A program made the position numbers and the translations under genes. 64,000 nucleotides of DNA, from NCBI GenBank assembly GCA_036873755.1, contig JAVTVY010025070.1, positions 1-64,000 on the forward strand, in the 5' to 3' direction. This stretch comes from Hanleya hanleyi. Lineage: Eukaryota > Mollusca > Polyplacophora > Lepidopleurida > Hanleyidae. Positions 21,709 to 29,577 of this stretch are shown piece by piece. Numbering within the stretch: the stretch's first letter is position 1; every line of letters starts with the position of its first letter. The notes under the pieces were generated by a model. The model saw nothing but the letters and a program-made list of their open reading frames with translations, was not told the origin of the DNA and did no database searches.

Positions 21709-22896
21709 ATGGAGGCAGCCCAGCTAGCGAAGTTTCGAAAGTACCGTGTTCGCCTCATTGATGAAATACAGCATGTGGCTGAACTATGTGATTTCCTTAT
21801 GCAGGAAAACATACTCGTGAAAGAGGGTGTGGAAAATATCATGGCGGAGAAAACCCCTTCAGCACAAAACAGAGCTCTCATCGACTGTCTACTGCGCCGT
21901 GGCCCTTATGCATTTCTAGTCTTGGTGGCGGGGTTGAAGATCACGGGAAATGACGAACTAGCAGATCTACTTGAAGCCGACGACGTTATACAAGATGATG
22001 ATATCTTAGTTATGGATACCACCGAAGAGCGTACAGCTAGCAAACGTACGCACACTAGCCCAGAGAGTACACCTGCCAAACGCGCTGGACGACCCAAACG
22101 CCCTCGACCAACACCGTTAGAAATACCTGAGTCAGTGATTGAGGAGCCAGTAGTACCCCAGCAAGTGCCTGTGAAACAAGAGGTAGAACTTCCTATGTCT
22201 GTCCAGGAGATCAATAACCTTATCCAGCAAGCCTACCAGGCAGCCCACACGGACATTTGGGAGCTCTCAGCTTATTTAACTGTGAGTGTGAAAGACGAAG
22301 AAGTGCATTTTAATGCAGCGGGCTTTAACGACAGACCCGGTAAGCATATTGCCATGACCTTAGACACCTGGCAAAAACTGGAGACCCTTGATTACGCCAT
22401 CGATGCGGTTATTCGCGATCAGGGGAGTGACGAAGCGAAATTTCATGTGGGTGACGACATCTTTGTGAGCTGTGCCTATTACAACGATCAGCTCCTGGTG
22501 CATATTCGTAAATGGAGAATGCGGTTAGATACGCAAGAGCTTGTTGCTTGTCCTCAGGGTGTCACCTTGAAATTAACGGCCTGGCGGAAGTTGCAGAGTC
22601 TCGCAAGTACAATTCGTCAAGCTCTGGCCTACCAGGTGTCTCACTATATTTATAAGAAGTACATCGACACAGTCCTGGATCTGATCAGACCTCAAATTCC
22701 ACAGGACACTAGTGTACCCTCATACGCAGTGATCACTGAAGCACTACAGGCCGTGACCGAGACGCAAATTGCCCTGGCAGTGGAAGCTGCCTGCCCTCCC
22801 AAAATTCCACGTGAAGAGATTATTACGTACATCTACGTGCACCAGGGACGGAAAGACGATGATGAATTCAAACAAGTCTTGTTGGCGAACTATTGA
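21709..22896 (+). CDS. CARD / AT-hook-like / PC4-like fusion protein (E2)
   Basis: 395 residues from the ATG at 21709; upstream in-frame sequence has no ATG and contains a pyrimidine-rich tract plus AG. A CARD spans about residues 8-90 (helix signatures RVRLIDEIQHVAELCDFL, MAEKTPSAQNRALIDCL and RRGPYAFLVLV). Residues 124-133 are an AT-hook-like KRAGRPKRPR, flanked by acidic and proline-rich linkers. Residues about 185-305 hold two PC4-like units, each a strand-rich stretch (VSVKDEEVHFN; IFVSCAYYNDQLLVHIRKW) and a helix (LDTWQKLETL; LTAWRKLQSL). The frame is intact. It is transcribed inward from the left terminal repeat, so it is probably an early gene. Blocking or redirecting CARD signalling is inference; an alternative is a replication or transcription role through the PC4 part. 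Confidence 0.82.
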   Translation: MEAAQLAKFRKYRVRLIDEIQHVAELCDFLMQENILVKEGVENIMAEKTPSAQNRALIDCLLRRGPYAFLVLVAGLKITGNDELADLLEADDVIQDDDILVMDTTEERTASKRTHTSPESTPAKRAGRPKRPRPTPLEIPESVIEEPVVPQQVPVKQEVELPMSVQEINNLIQQAYQAAHTDIWELSAYLTVSVKDEEVHFNAAGFNDRPGKHIAMTLDTWQKLETLDYAIDAVIRDQGSDEAKFHVGDDIFVSCAYYNDQLLVHIRKWRMRLDTQELVACPQGVTLKLTAWRKLQSLASTIRQALAYQVSHYIYKKYIDTVLDLIRPQIPQDTSVPSYAVITEALQAVTETQIALAVEAACPPKIPREEIITYIYVHQGRKDDDEFKQVLLANY

Positions 22897-23134
22897 ACAA
22901 TCAGAACAAGTGTTGAAAAACATTTTACCGTATTCCTACACACATTTATTGAAGTGGCTTGAGAGCGTATAATTGTATTAAAAATTCATAGTTTTTTACT
23001 GTTAATTGTATTAAAAAATTCAATACTCATATATAATTGTATTAAAATTCAATACCCTTGTGAACATGTTCATTCTATTTGTGTTAATAAAAATAGTAGA
23101 AAATTAAAAAATGCTTGTTAGTGTTCATTGGACC
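22897..23134. other. 3' flank of CARD-PC4 with AATACAATT repeats
   Basis: AT-rich, with ATAATTGTATTAAAA repeats and a GTTAATAAAAATAG segment that could serve as a polyadenylation signal. There is no histone-type stem-loop here, unlike the RING genes. Confidence 0.5.
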
Positions 23135-23540
23135 CTTCGGCCACCGCGCATGCGCAGAATGACCCTAATTTAACCCCACACCCAGCCCATCAGATGCCCC
23201 TTCACGAATGCTTCACATCGATACCTCACTCCACCCCATTGGTCCATTAGGGGCTTCCCTAGATGCCAAAACGTCTATTTTCATACCCTTCGGCCACCGC
23301 GCATGCGCAGAATACCCTAATTTAACCCACACCCAGTCCATCAGATGCCCCTTCACATAAGCTTCACATCGATACCTCACTCGACCCCATCGGTCCACTA
23401 GGGGCTCCCCTAGCTCCAAAAAGGCTATTTTCATACCCTTCGGCCGCCGCGCATGCGCAGAAGGCCGATATGTCAACCCCACACCCAGCCCATTAAATGC
23501 CCCTTCACCTAAGCTTCAATTTGATACCTCACTCGACCCC
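23135..23540. repeat. 3'-flank tandem block (E2a copy)
   Basis: Three units of about 130-150 bp, each with CCGCGCATGCGCAGAA, a CATCAGATGCCCCTTCAC segment and GATACCTCACTCGACCCCA-like sequence. Same family as 1-490 and 33870-34150. Confidence 0.85.
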
Positions 23541-23840
23541 ACTCCTCCAAAAAAAATATTTTTTTTTGCTCTTCCATCAACCCTCCCCCCCTTTCCCCTC
23601 CTCCCCCCGTTACCCCTTTTTTCAAACCCTTTTTTAATTGTAAAAAAAACATAGAAAATGAAAAAGATTTTTTTTGGCTCCATGAATCTTTTTTTTTGGC
23701 TCTTCCAGCAACCTTCCCCCCTCCCCCTCCCTCCCCCCCATTTTTTTCAATAATTTCAAAAAAATTGTAAAAAGATTTAAAAAAAATTTTTTCTTTGGGG
23801 AGAGGATGATGGGCGTTGGTGTTAATTTTTGTGCTTTTTT
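23541..23840. other. Low-complexity C/T- and A/T-rich spacer
   Basis: Long runs of C, T and A, including CCCCCTCC blocks and poly-T. A related spacer lies at 34160-34430 in E2b, so it is an element component. No gene. Confidence 0.6.
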
Positions 23841-23847
23841 GATAGAA

Positions 23848-23888
23848 GTTTCCACTTCCGGAAAGATGGGGTGGCCCTGAAAAGGGCC
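23848..23888 (-). terminator. Histone-type 3' stem-loop of RING(-), E2a
   Basis: Minus strand, about 24 nt after the stop: CAAA, then GGCCCTTTTCAGGGCC (23888-23873), then ACCCCA. This matches the replication-dependent histone mRNA 3' element: 6-bp stem, TTTC-type loop, upstream AAA and downstream ACCCA. A purine-rich CCGGAAGTGGAAAC follows where the U7-binding element would sit. It implies SLBP/U7-type cleavage without a poly(A) tail. Confidence 0.85.
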
Positions 23889-23912
23889 TTTGAAAGTGTT
23901 ACGACACTTGTT

Positions 23913-24737
23913 TTATGAGCGGTAGATTCTTTTTATTCCACCCACATGCTTCCTGCAGATTGGACACTTGATTTTTAAATGGTTTTCGCCTGCTTCAACG
24001 CAGTGGCACATGTTTCCTACACACGTTAGCGTGACCCAACAATCTTTACAGATGCATAAATGCCCACACGGCAATACAGCGTACTTGCTCTCTTCGTCTG
24101 TACAGACACTACACCTTGATATTTTTTCTTCTTTATGTAGTTGTTTATTCTGTTTTGAAATCTCCGCCTCCATTACATTCATGTCTTCCCGCATCCCGTT
24201 AATCCGTTCGTTGAGGCGGGTTACCTCGGCTTCGCCCCAAGAGCATGGTTGTGGTGGTGTTTCGGCAGCCGAAATCGTTATAATCGGAGTTTCGGCAGGC
24301 GACGTTGTTGCAAGTCTATTGCTATTTAACCATGCAAGGTCTTCAGCCGAAGTCGTTATAATCGGAGTTTCGGAAGGCGACGTTGTTGCAGGTCTATTGC
24401 TATTTAACCATGCAAGGTCTTGTCCGTCTTCCCCATCAGTTATATCGTCGTCGGTTTCTTCTTCTATGACCACCATCCTGCTAATTTCTTGGTCTTGTTC
24501 TTGACTTAGCCTTTGCAACCGTCCATCTTCTTCTGCCATTACATCTCGCCGGAGTTGTTCCAGTTCTTCTGTACTTCGTCTTATCATGGCTTCGTCTTCA
24601 ATAACCCGCTGAAAGCTTGTAATTATGGTTATTCCACCATCCTCTTCACTGCTAATCATCTCTCTGTGTTCTGTAGCAGCATTTCTAGGATCTCTAGGGG
24701 GGTGGTGGGTGAACAGTGGTCGTCTTCTTGTACTCAT
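23913..24737 (-). CDS. RING-finger protein, RING(-), E2a
   Basis: 274 residues. The N-terminal half is acidic and Ser/Thr-rich, with a tandem duplication of about 30 residues (EDLAWLNSNR...SPIITTSA type, twice). A predicted coiled coil (TRLNERINGMREDMNVMEAE) precedes a C3HC4-type RING at residues about 205-265: CSVC, CGHLCICKDCW and CPIC ligands are all present. RINGs of this IAP-like arrangement are usually ubiquitin ligases. The gene has a TATA box (24775-24783) and a YY1-motif array upstream, and a histone-type stem-loop downstream. Substrate unknown; apoptosis or immune signalling is plausible given the CARD gene next door. Confidence 0.82.
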   Translation of the reverse strand: MSTRRRPLFTHHPPRDPRNAATEHREMISSEEDGGITIITSFQRVIEDEAMIRRSTEELEQLRRDVMAEEDGRLQRLSQEQDQEISRMVVIEEETDDDITDGEDGQDLAWLNSNRPATTSPSETPIITTSAEDLAWLNSNRLATTSPAETPIITISAAETPPQPCSWGEAEVTRLNERINGMREDMNVMEAEISKQNKQLHKEEKISRCSVCTDEESKYAVLPCGHLCICKDCWVTLTCVGNMCHCVEAGENHLKIKCPICRKHVGGIKRIYRS

Positions 24738-24774
24738 GATTGTATTTGTGAATAAATGTCAATATACTACACGT

Positions 24775-24900
24775 TATTTATAGTCTAGTCGGCTGTGGGT
24801 GGTGAGAGGTGGGTGCAAGATGGCGGCATGTGTGGTGGGAGGTGGGTGCAAAATGGCGGCGTGGTTGGGTGGTGGGAGGTGGGTGCAAGATGGCGGCCGG
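24775..24900 (-). promoter_or_regulatory. Promoter of RING(-) E2a: TATA box plus minisatellite
   Basis: TATAAATAA on the minus strand at 24783-24775, with three minisatellite units (24795-24900) containing GCAAGATGGCGGC or GCAAAATGGCGGC. The same motif array marks the terminal promoters. Confidence 0.7.
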
Positions 24901-24912
24901 TGTCAGTCAGTG

Positions 24913-25394
24913 CAATATGGTGGTATCTGCTAAAAATGTTTGGTGTAAAAAATCGCTAAATTCATTAAAAATAACGGCATAGTCTAGCGCTAGGCGGCTA
25001 AAAATTTTTAAATACTACACCATAACTTGGCTGAGTTCAATTGGAAATAAAATTTATACGTGCACTGACATTGGTGGTATCTGCTAAAATTTTTTGGTGT
25101 AAAAAATCGCTAAATTCATTAAAAATAACGGCTTAGTCTAGCGCTAGGCGGCTAAATTTTTTTAAATACTACACCATAACTTGCCTGAGTTTAATTGGAA
25201 ATAAAATTTATACGTGCCCTGGCAGTTATTGTAAAATCACAGCCGTTTATAATTGGAAAAGAAACACAAATATATTTTTGTTGAGCGTAGCAGACGACAC
25301 AGCTAGAGTGCTTTCGCTACGGTCCGTGCTTTTTACACTATAAATAGTGCGCAGTATTTTTTCAGTCATTCACAATTAGCCTCAGTGCCCAGTC
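24913..25394 (+). promoter_or_regulatory. Accessory promoter module P2, left arm (E2a)
   Basis: Two tandem copies of an approximately 155-bp segment (GGTGGTATCTGCTAAAA through TTGGAAATAAAATTTATACG), then TATAAATAG at 25339-25347 and a short leader to the ATG at 25395. The GGAAATAAAATTTATACG to CAGCCGTTTATAATTGGAAA part recurs inverted at 27430-27700 upstream of the proline-rich gene, so the two convergent genes have the same promoter. Confidence 0.75.
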
Positions 25395-26315
25395 ATGGAG
25401 CCACTCATGGATATTGATATACCAGACATCATCCCAAATGATGATAATGAAGTACAACTGCTTGGCAATATTATTAATATGGTACATGACGAACCCTGGT
25501 TAGATGCTATAATGAAAGACTTATTTCCACCACCTCAACCCCGGAACTACCCTCCACCAACCACACCTCATTGTGAAGACCCCCCAGAAACATCGCAGCT
25601 TAGTAACTTCTTCGCCCTAGCAGCCACACCGGATGTTACCCCAGACGAATACCAATGTTTTGACGACATAGACCAGATGTTAGAAACGATGTTGAAACCA
25701 CAAAGCCCTCAAGCTAAAGAAAAAGATGGAACCCATACAGATGGAACCGCTACAGATGGAACCGATACAGATGGAACCCATACAGATGGAACCGATACTG
25801 AAGAAGGACAAGATGCGGAGGAGAAGACTACAGTACTCCAAAAAAAGAAAGACTCAAGAAAAAGAGAGACGAAAGACTTAAGAAGAAGAACAAAGAGGAC
25901 AGACGCGAGAAAAATCAGGAAAGATGTCAGAATCAACAGGAATCGACAACAGGAGAGAAAAAACAGGAAAGATGCAAGGAAGAAGAGGATAAGAGAGAAT
26001 ACCCGGAAAATAAGCCAAAAAGAAAATCAAGACGAGATGCGCTACGTTTGGGCAATAGCAACAACAACACTGGGGTGCAACACAGAACGTCAGGCAGCCT
26101 TATATTTATCCTGCGTGGAATGCACTAACCAATTTGCGAAATATGCTATTCATCCCTGCGGACACCAAGCCTTATGCGAAACTTGTATTCATCGATACGC
26201 GCAAATACCAACGTGCGCCCAGGCTAATAAACCCCGAGTGTGTCAATTGATTCCTTTGACATGTCCCGTATGTACTGACAGAAGACAACGTCAACAGGCC
26301 CTGTCAACGATGTAA
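25395..26315 (+). CDS. Acidic/basic RING-finger protein, RING(+), E2a
   Basis: 306 residues. Residues 1-105 are acidic and proline-rich. Next come five DGT-containing repeats (THTDGT, TATDGT, TDTDGT and similar), then about 90 residues dominated by Lys, Arg and Glu, probably a charged helix with nuclear-localisation potential. The C-terminal 75 residues form a RING-like zinc domain with CVEC, CGHQALCETC and CPVC ligand pairs. The 3' UTR resembles that of RING(-) in inverse, so the two RING genes may be old inverted duplicates. Ubiquitin ligase activity is inferred. The frame is intact here but broken in E2b. Confidence 0.8.
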   Translation: MEPLMDIDIPDIIPNDDNEVQLLGNIINMVHDEPWLDAIMKDLFPPPQPRNYPPPTTPHCEDPPETSQLSNFFALAATPDVTPDEYQCFDDIDQMLETMLKPQSPQAKEKDGTHTDGTATDGTDTDGTHTDGTDTEEGQDAEEKTTVLQKKKDSRKRETKDLRRRTKRTDARKIRKDVRINRNRQQERKNRKDARKKRIRENTRKISQKENQDEMRYVWAIATTTLGCNTERQAALYLSCVECTNQFAKYAIHPCGHQALCETCIHRYAQIPTCAQANKPRVCQLIPLTCPVCTDRRQRQQALSTM

Positions 26316-26337
26316 TGGCTTATTACATATCTAAAAA

Positions 26338-26375
26338 GGTTTTTTTTAAAACCACCTTATTTTTCCGGAAGGGAA
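26338..26375 (+). terminator. Histone-type 3' stem-loop of RING(+), E2a
   Basis: GGTTTTTTTTAAAACC at 26338-26353, preceded by AAA and followed by ACC, with CCGGAAGGGAAAAC downstream. It is 16 nt with a 6-bp stem and 4-nt loop, and fits the histone consensus with T-A pairs. It starts 22 nt after the stop codon. Confidence 0.7.
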
Positions 26376-26444
26376 AACTTCTAAAAAATGCACATTAACA
26401 TCAGATTCCCACACACACACATATATATCCTGTCCTGGTTCAAA

Positions 26445-26540
26445 TAAATTGTCAGTCCCGTTATCATTCGGGCTGTTATAACTTCCTATCAAAATAAAAA
26501 ATAAATTTCAGTCCGTTATTCGGGCTGTATTATTATTAAT
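26445..26540 (+). repeat. Tandem short hairpins after RING(+), E2a
   Basis: Two copies of an AAATTTCAGTCC...CGGGCTG hairpin unit separated by an A-rich TCAAAATAAAAAATAAA linker. E2b has three copies (36540-36680). AATAAA motifs lie between the hairpins. They may be a back-up 3' end signal or a small RNA precursor. Confidence 0.6.
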
Positions 26541-26718
26541 TAATTAATTACTGGGAGAGAAAAAATTAAACCTGTGTTTATAAGAGAGAGATTAGTCCTC
26601 ACAAGGACTGTTAATATTTGGGCAGGGGTTGTTTTTTGGTGTTGCAGTTTGCTAATAAAATAAAACAGGGGTAATGTGGGGATGTGTGCTTTGAAATTTG
26701 TGCCAAATTATTAGAAGC

Positions 26719-26756
26719 TTCCTCTTTCGAAGCATTGGGTCGTCCTGATAAGGGCG
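26719..26756 (-). terminator. Histone-type 3' stem-loop of proline-rich gene, E2a
   Basis: Minus strand: CGCCCTTATCAGGACG (26756-26741) with one mismatch in a 6-bp stem, followed by ACCCA and then TCGAAAGAGGAAG. The last resembles the U7-binding GAAAGA element of histone genes. It lies about 50 nt after the stop codon. The E2b version has a perfect stem. Confidence 0.7.
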
Positions 26757-26806
26757 GTTAGGATCAATTTGTTATGCTGTTTTCTTCAGCAGGGGAGTTT
26801 TCCTGT

Positions 26807-27370
26807 CTACTCCCCCGTACTCATGTCGCTCACCGAGAAATAGCGGTAGGGACTCAGAGTGTACAGATGTTGAACATCGTCATCTACCTCGGGGCTGATG
26901 GGCATCCCATCTAGGAAAATGGCGGCGGCTATTGTTGGTGGAGGTTTTTCATATATGATGGAGGGCAGGTCTTGGAGGGGAAAGGGCGCTGTTGCCGGTG
27001 ACTCTTGTGGTGGTGATGGCTGGGGCGCTGTTGCCGGTGTCTCTTCTTGTGGTGGTGATGGCTTGGGCGCCAGCAGCGGAGGAGGGGTGGGGTACATTTC
27101 TTCGCCCATCGTCCGTTGTAATAAATCGAACCACCCCTCCTCGCTGATGGTGGTTCTTGCTGCGTTTAATAACTGGCGTACATTATTTGCTGTGCCCACG
27201 ACCCCTTGTCCTTCCGTGTCGTTGGTGACCATCGCGCTCCAACCCGCAAATTCCCTCATCCAGAATTCTTTGATCTCTTTTAGCATGGCTCTCTTCTTTC
27301 TTCTTGATATCTTCGGTACTCTCTTCTTTTCCTCTGAGGCCTTGGTGGTCGACATCTTTGCTTGACTCAT
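26807..27370 (-). CDS. Proline-rich accessory protein with basic N-terminus, E2a
   Basis: 187 residues, family unrecognised. Residues 1-35 are Lys/Arg-rich (EKKRVPKISRRKKRAML) and look like a nuclear signal. Next is a helical stretch with IKEFWMREFAGWSAM and NVRQLLNAARTT. A Pro/Ala/Thr linker with two PSPPQE-type repeats and a conserved C-terminal segment (LSPYRYFSVSD) complete it. It is convergent with RING(+) and shares its promoter type and histone-like 3' end. The E2b homologue has 164 residues and is clearly diverged, unlike the nearly identical late genes. Confidence 0.65.
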   Translation of the reverse strand: MSQAKMSTTKASEEKKRVPKISRRKKRAMLKEIKEFWMREFAGWSAMVTNDTEGQGVVGTANNVRQLLNAARTTISEEGWFDLLQRTMGEEMYPTPPPLLAPKPSPPQEETPATAPQPSPPQESPATAPFPLQDLPSIIYEKPPPTIAAAIFLDGMPISPEVDDDVQHLYTLSPYRYFSVSDMSTGE

Positions 27371-27429
27371 TTTTTCTCTCTCTCTCTGTTGTCAGCTATG
27401 GTCAGTCAAAAGTTTTGGAATGGGCCTAT

Positions 27430-27700
27430 GAAGCGGGTCGGTAGCTATATATAACAAAAGCGCGGACGTCGGTGAAATGGCCAAAGCTGTGTTACGCTTA
27501 GAAAATCGGTGTGTGTTTCTTTCTCAATTATAAAAGGCTGTAATTTTACAATAAATGCCAGTGCACTTATAAATTTTATTTCCAATTGAACTCAGGCAAG
27601 TTATGGTGTAGTATTTAAAAAATTTAGTAGCCTAGCGCTCGACTATGTCGTTATTTTAATGAATTTAGCGATTTTTACACGCCTAATGTTAAAGTCCGGT
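27430..27700 (-). promoter_or_regulatory. Accessory promoter module P2, right arm (E2a)
   Basis: Reverse complement of the left arm at about 25010-25350, including CCAATTGAACTCAGGCAAG, AATTTTATTTCCAATT and AATTATAAAAGGCTG. A TATATATAG-type TATA element lies near 27450. It directs the proline-rich gene. Together the arms enclose a convergent two-gene cassette. Confidence 0.7.
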
Positions 27701-27720
27701 AGTGTGAAAAATCCGGTACA

Positions 27721-27966
27721 ATGCAAATAAATTGGTTTTCCTGGCTAAAAATACCTGAAGACTACGGCTTACAGCCTTATAATAGCTCGGTGAAAATTCC
27801 AGCGGGTTTATCGAAAGAGAACTCTAGAAAATTATTAAAACATAGCCTTCGTTTCACTGCAAGAAAAACAACGTGCGCAGTTCCGATTCAATTTTGGTGC
27901 AAAAAAATGGGACGCAACTCTGTTTTGACAGAAAGCAGATTTGTTCCAATTAATGCTATTTCGTAA
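27721..27966 (+). CDS. Hypothetical 81-residue protein, E2a
   Basis: Frame from ATG at 27721 with a basic middle (LRFTARKTT) and no known domain. It opens just outside the P2 right arm. The E2b copy (37790-38035) has a one-base insertion that breaks the frame, so its protein status is weak. It may be a remnant of a larger protein. Confidence 0.35.
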   Translation: MQINWFSWLKIPEDYGLQPYNSSVKIPAGLSKENSRKLLKHSLRFTARKTTCAVPIQFWCKKMGRNSVLTESRFVPINAIS

Positions 27967-28256
27967 TTTTATTAAATGTGTTTGTCGTATGAATTACATT
28001 ATTTTATTGAGGTAGAAGCATGAAAAGGATGTTGGCTACCTATTTCATTAATTGTTTCATTGAATTAACGTTTCCTTAAATTTATAAGCTGTGTCAAAAG
28101 GGGCCCTTCACACAGTTTAGCATTAAAAAAGTACCTTCACGTACGTATAGCATTTATTACATTATATAGTATGGCTTTCCAAGTATAGGGTTTTGATATC
28201 TCAGAGCACTATTGATTGTTCTGGTAATTATGATGACTTGATATTATATCCCAGCA
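27967..28256. other. AT-rich spacer before the PC4-like genes
   Basis: No feature recognised beyond several AT-rich stretches. The E2b counterpart (38036-38254) is nearly identical. Confidence 0.4.
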
Positions 28257-28955
28257 ATGATATTATTTTATTTTATCATGTTAATTACTCAAGAATATCA
28301 ATTTATGCACTCTTGGTCCGCCTACAAAAATTGCATTGTCAATTTAATTATTTTTCTAGAACAGGGTACGAATTTTTTTATTACGATGAAATTAGCAAGA
28401 ATCGGTATATATATACATTTTGCCTGGCCGGTATTTATGCATGTGGGAATCGGTGTTTACCTGCGAAGTGGAAGAGATGATTCTTTTTTCCCCCGGCTAG
28501 AACAGTGTGGGGGTGCCGCTATCCTACTTCGGCCGGCATTATGGCAGGCGCTGAAAACTATTATTACCGATGTCCACGACGTACTCTATCCCCAGGCGCT
28601 CTCTCTAGCTACCCGTACTCTTACACCGGACTGTACTCTATTGTTATACCCCCAACGCGTGGAGCTGATCGATGACGATAGCCGGTGTTGATGTACGTCT
28701 GAACCCGCGCGTGTCTCTTTATCCCCGGAAGGCTGGATTACCTTGAAACGTGTGTTATGCGGTGATCTCGACGGGGATAGCATTCACCTGTGTGACGATG
28801 TTTACATTTTCCGCAGTCCATATTTTGCTCGACTTCTCTGTCTCAAGCGAGGGGGATTTACTCTGGACCCCGATCTATGGACGGCTTTGCAACAAGTAGT
28901 CTCCGTGGTCGATGAAGTACTCTCTCCACAGCAGGAGCCGCCTCTCACAGAATAG
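28257..28955 (+). pseudogene. Tandem PC4-like protein with in-frame TGA, E2a
   Basis: The frame opens at 28257, is interrupted by TGA at 28689-28691 and continues in the same frame to 28955. It contains two PC4-like modules: one with GIGVYLRSG and LLRPALWQALKTII, the other with SIHLCDDVYIFRS and LDPDLWTALQQVV. The second module and the region before it are paralogous to the next gene (29026-29577); the stop falls where that gene has a Trp codon after Cys. The same TGA is in E2b, so the change predates the duplication, or the codon is tolerated. Confidence 0.65.
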
Positions 28956-28965
28956 TACCTGACAC

Positions 28966-28974
28966 TATAAATAG
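28966..28974 (+). promoter_or_regulatory. TATA box before PC4-like gene, E2a
   Basis: TATAAATAG 52 nt upstream of the ATG at 29026; identical in E2b at 39033-39041. It probably drives the PC4-like/integrase pair. Confidence 0.65.
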
Positions 28975-29025
28975 CAGGGATGAGACAGAGTGTGTATCAT
29001 TCACCCTTCGACATTTAGAGCAAGC

Positions 29026-29577
29026 ATGTCACTACGAGCCATCCTGCCTCTTACACCCTACCAGGTGGGGTTATACGTCTATGAAGATAAAGTCACCCTG
29101 GTGGAAGACGGTGGAGCTATTTGCTGGGCGCGCGCTGAAACTCTATCGAATACGGTGACGCTACAGCGTGATGGCTGGACTAAATTTAAACGGGTGTTGA
29201 GCGGTGAGTTGGACGGACACCTCATCCACATGGACAATGCCATCTACGTATACCGTACCGCCCTCTTCCCACGCCTGGGCCGCTACCAAGATCCTGCGCG
29301 AAGTTTCATCCTAACTCCCTCTCTGTGGTCAGCCTTGGAGAAAGTAGTGCATATTGTGGACCAGCTGTTTACACCGGACGAACGATCACCAGACCAATTG
29401 GCGTGGGCTCGTGCTATAGAAGACGCGCTGGCTGAACCCCATGAAAAAAAACATGAATCCGATGATACAGCCGGGGAAGACGAAAGTACTATATCTATAG
29501 AATGCACAGAGGCTAGAGTGACAGTGTCACCTGATGAAGCGAACACACATGACGGACACCCAGAGGCGACCCGATGA
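29026..29577 (+). CDS. PC4-like ssDNA-binding protein, E2a
   Basis: 183 residues from the ATG at 29026, 52 nt after a TATA box. Two PC4-like modules: residues about 10-60 (VGLYVYEDKVTLVEDG strands, LQRDGWTKFKRVL helix) and about 65-115 (LIHMDNAIYVYRTALF strands, LTPSLWSALEKVVHIVDQL helix). The tail is acidic. The strand-then-LxxxxWxxL pattern is that of PC4/Sub1-type coactivators, which bind single-stranded DNA. Its position next to the integrase suggests a replication or integration accessory role. The stop overlaps the integrase start (ATGA at 29574). Confidence 0.7.
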   Translation: MSLRAILPLTPYQVGLYVYEDKVTLVEDGGAICWARAETLSNTVTLQRDGWTKFKRVLSGELDGHLIHMDNAIYVYRTALFPRLGRYQDPARSFILTPSLWSALEKVVHIVDQLFTPDERSPDQLAWARAIEDALAEPHEKKHESDDTAGEDESTISIECTEARVTVSPDEANTHDGHPEATR

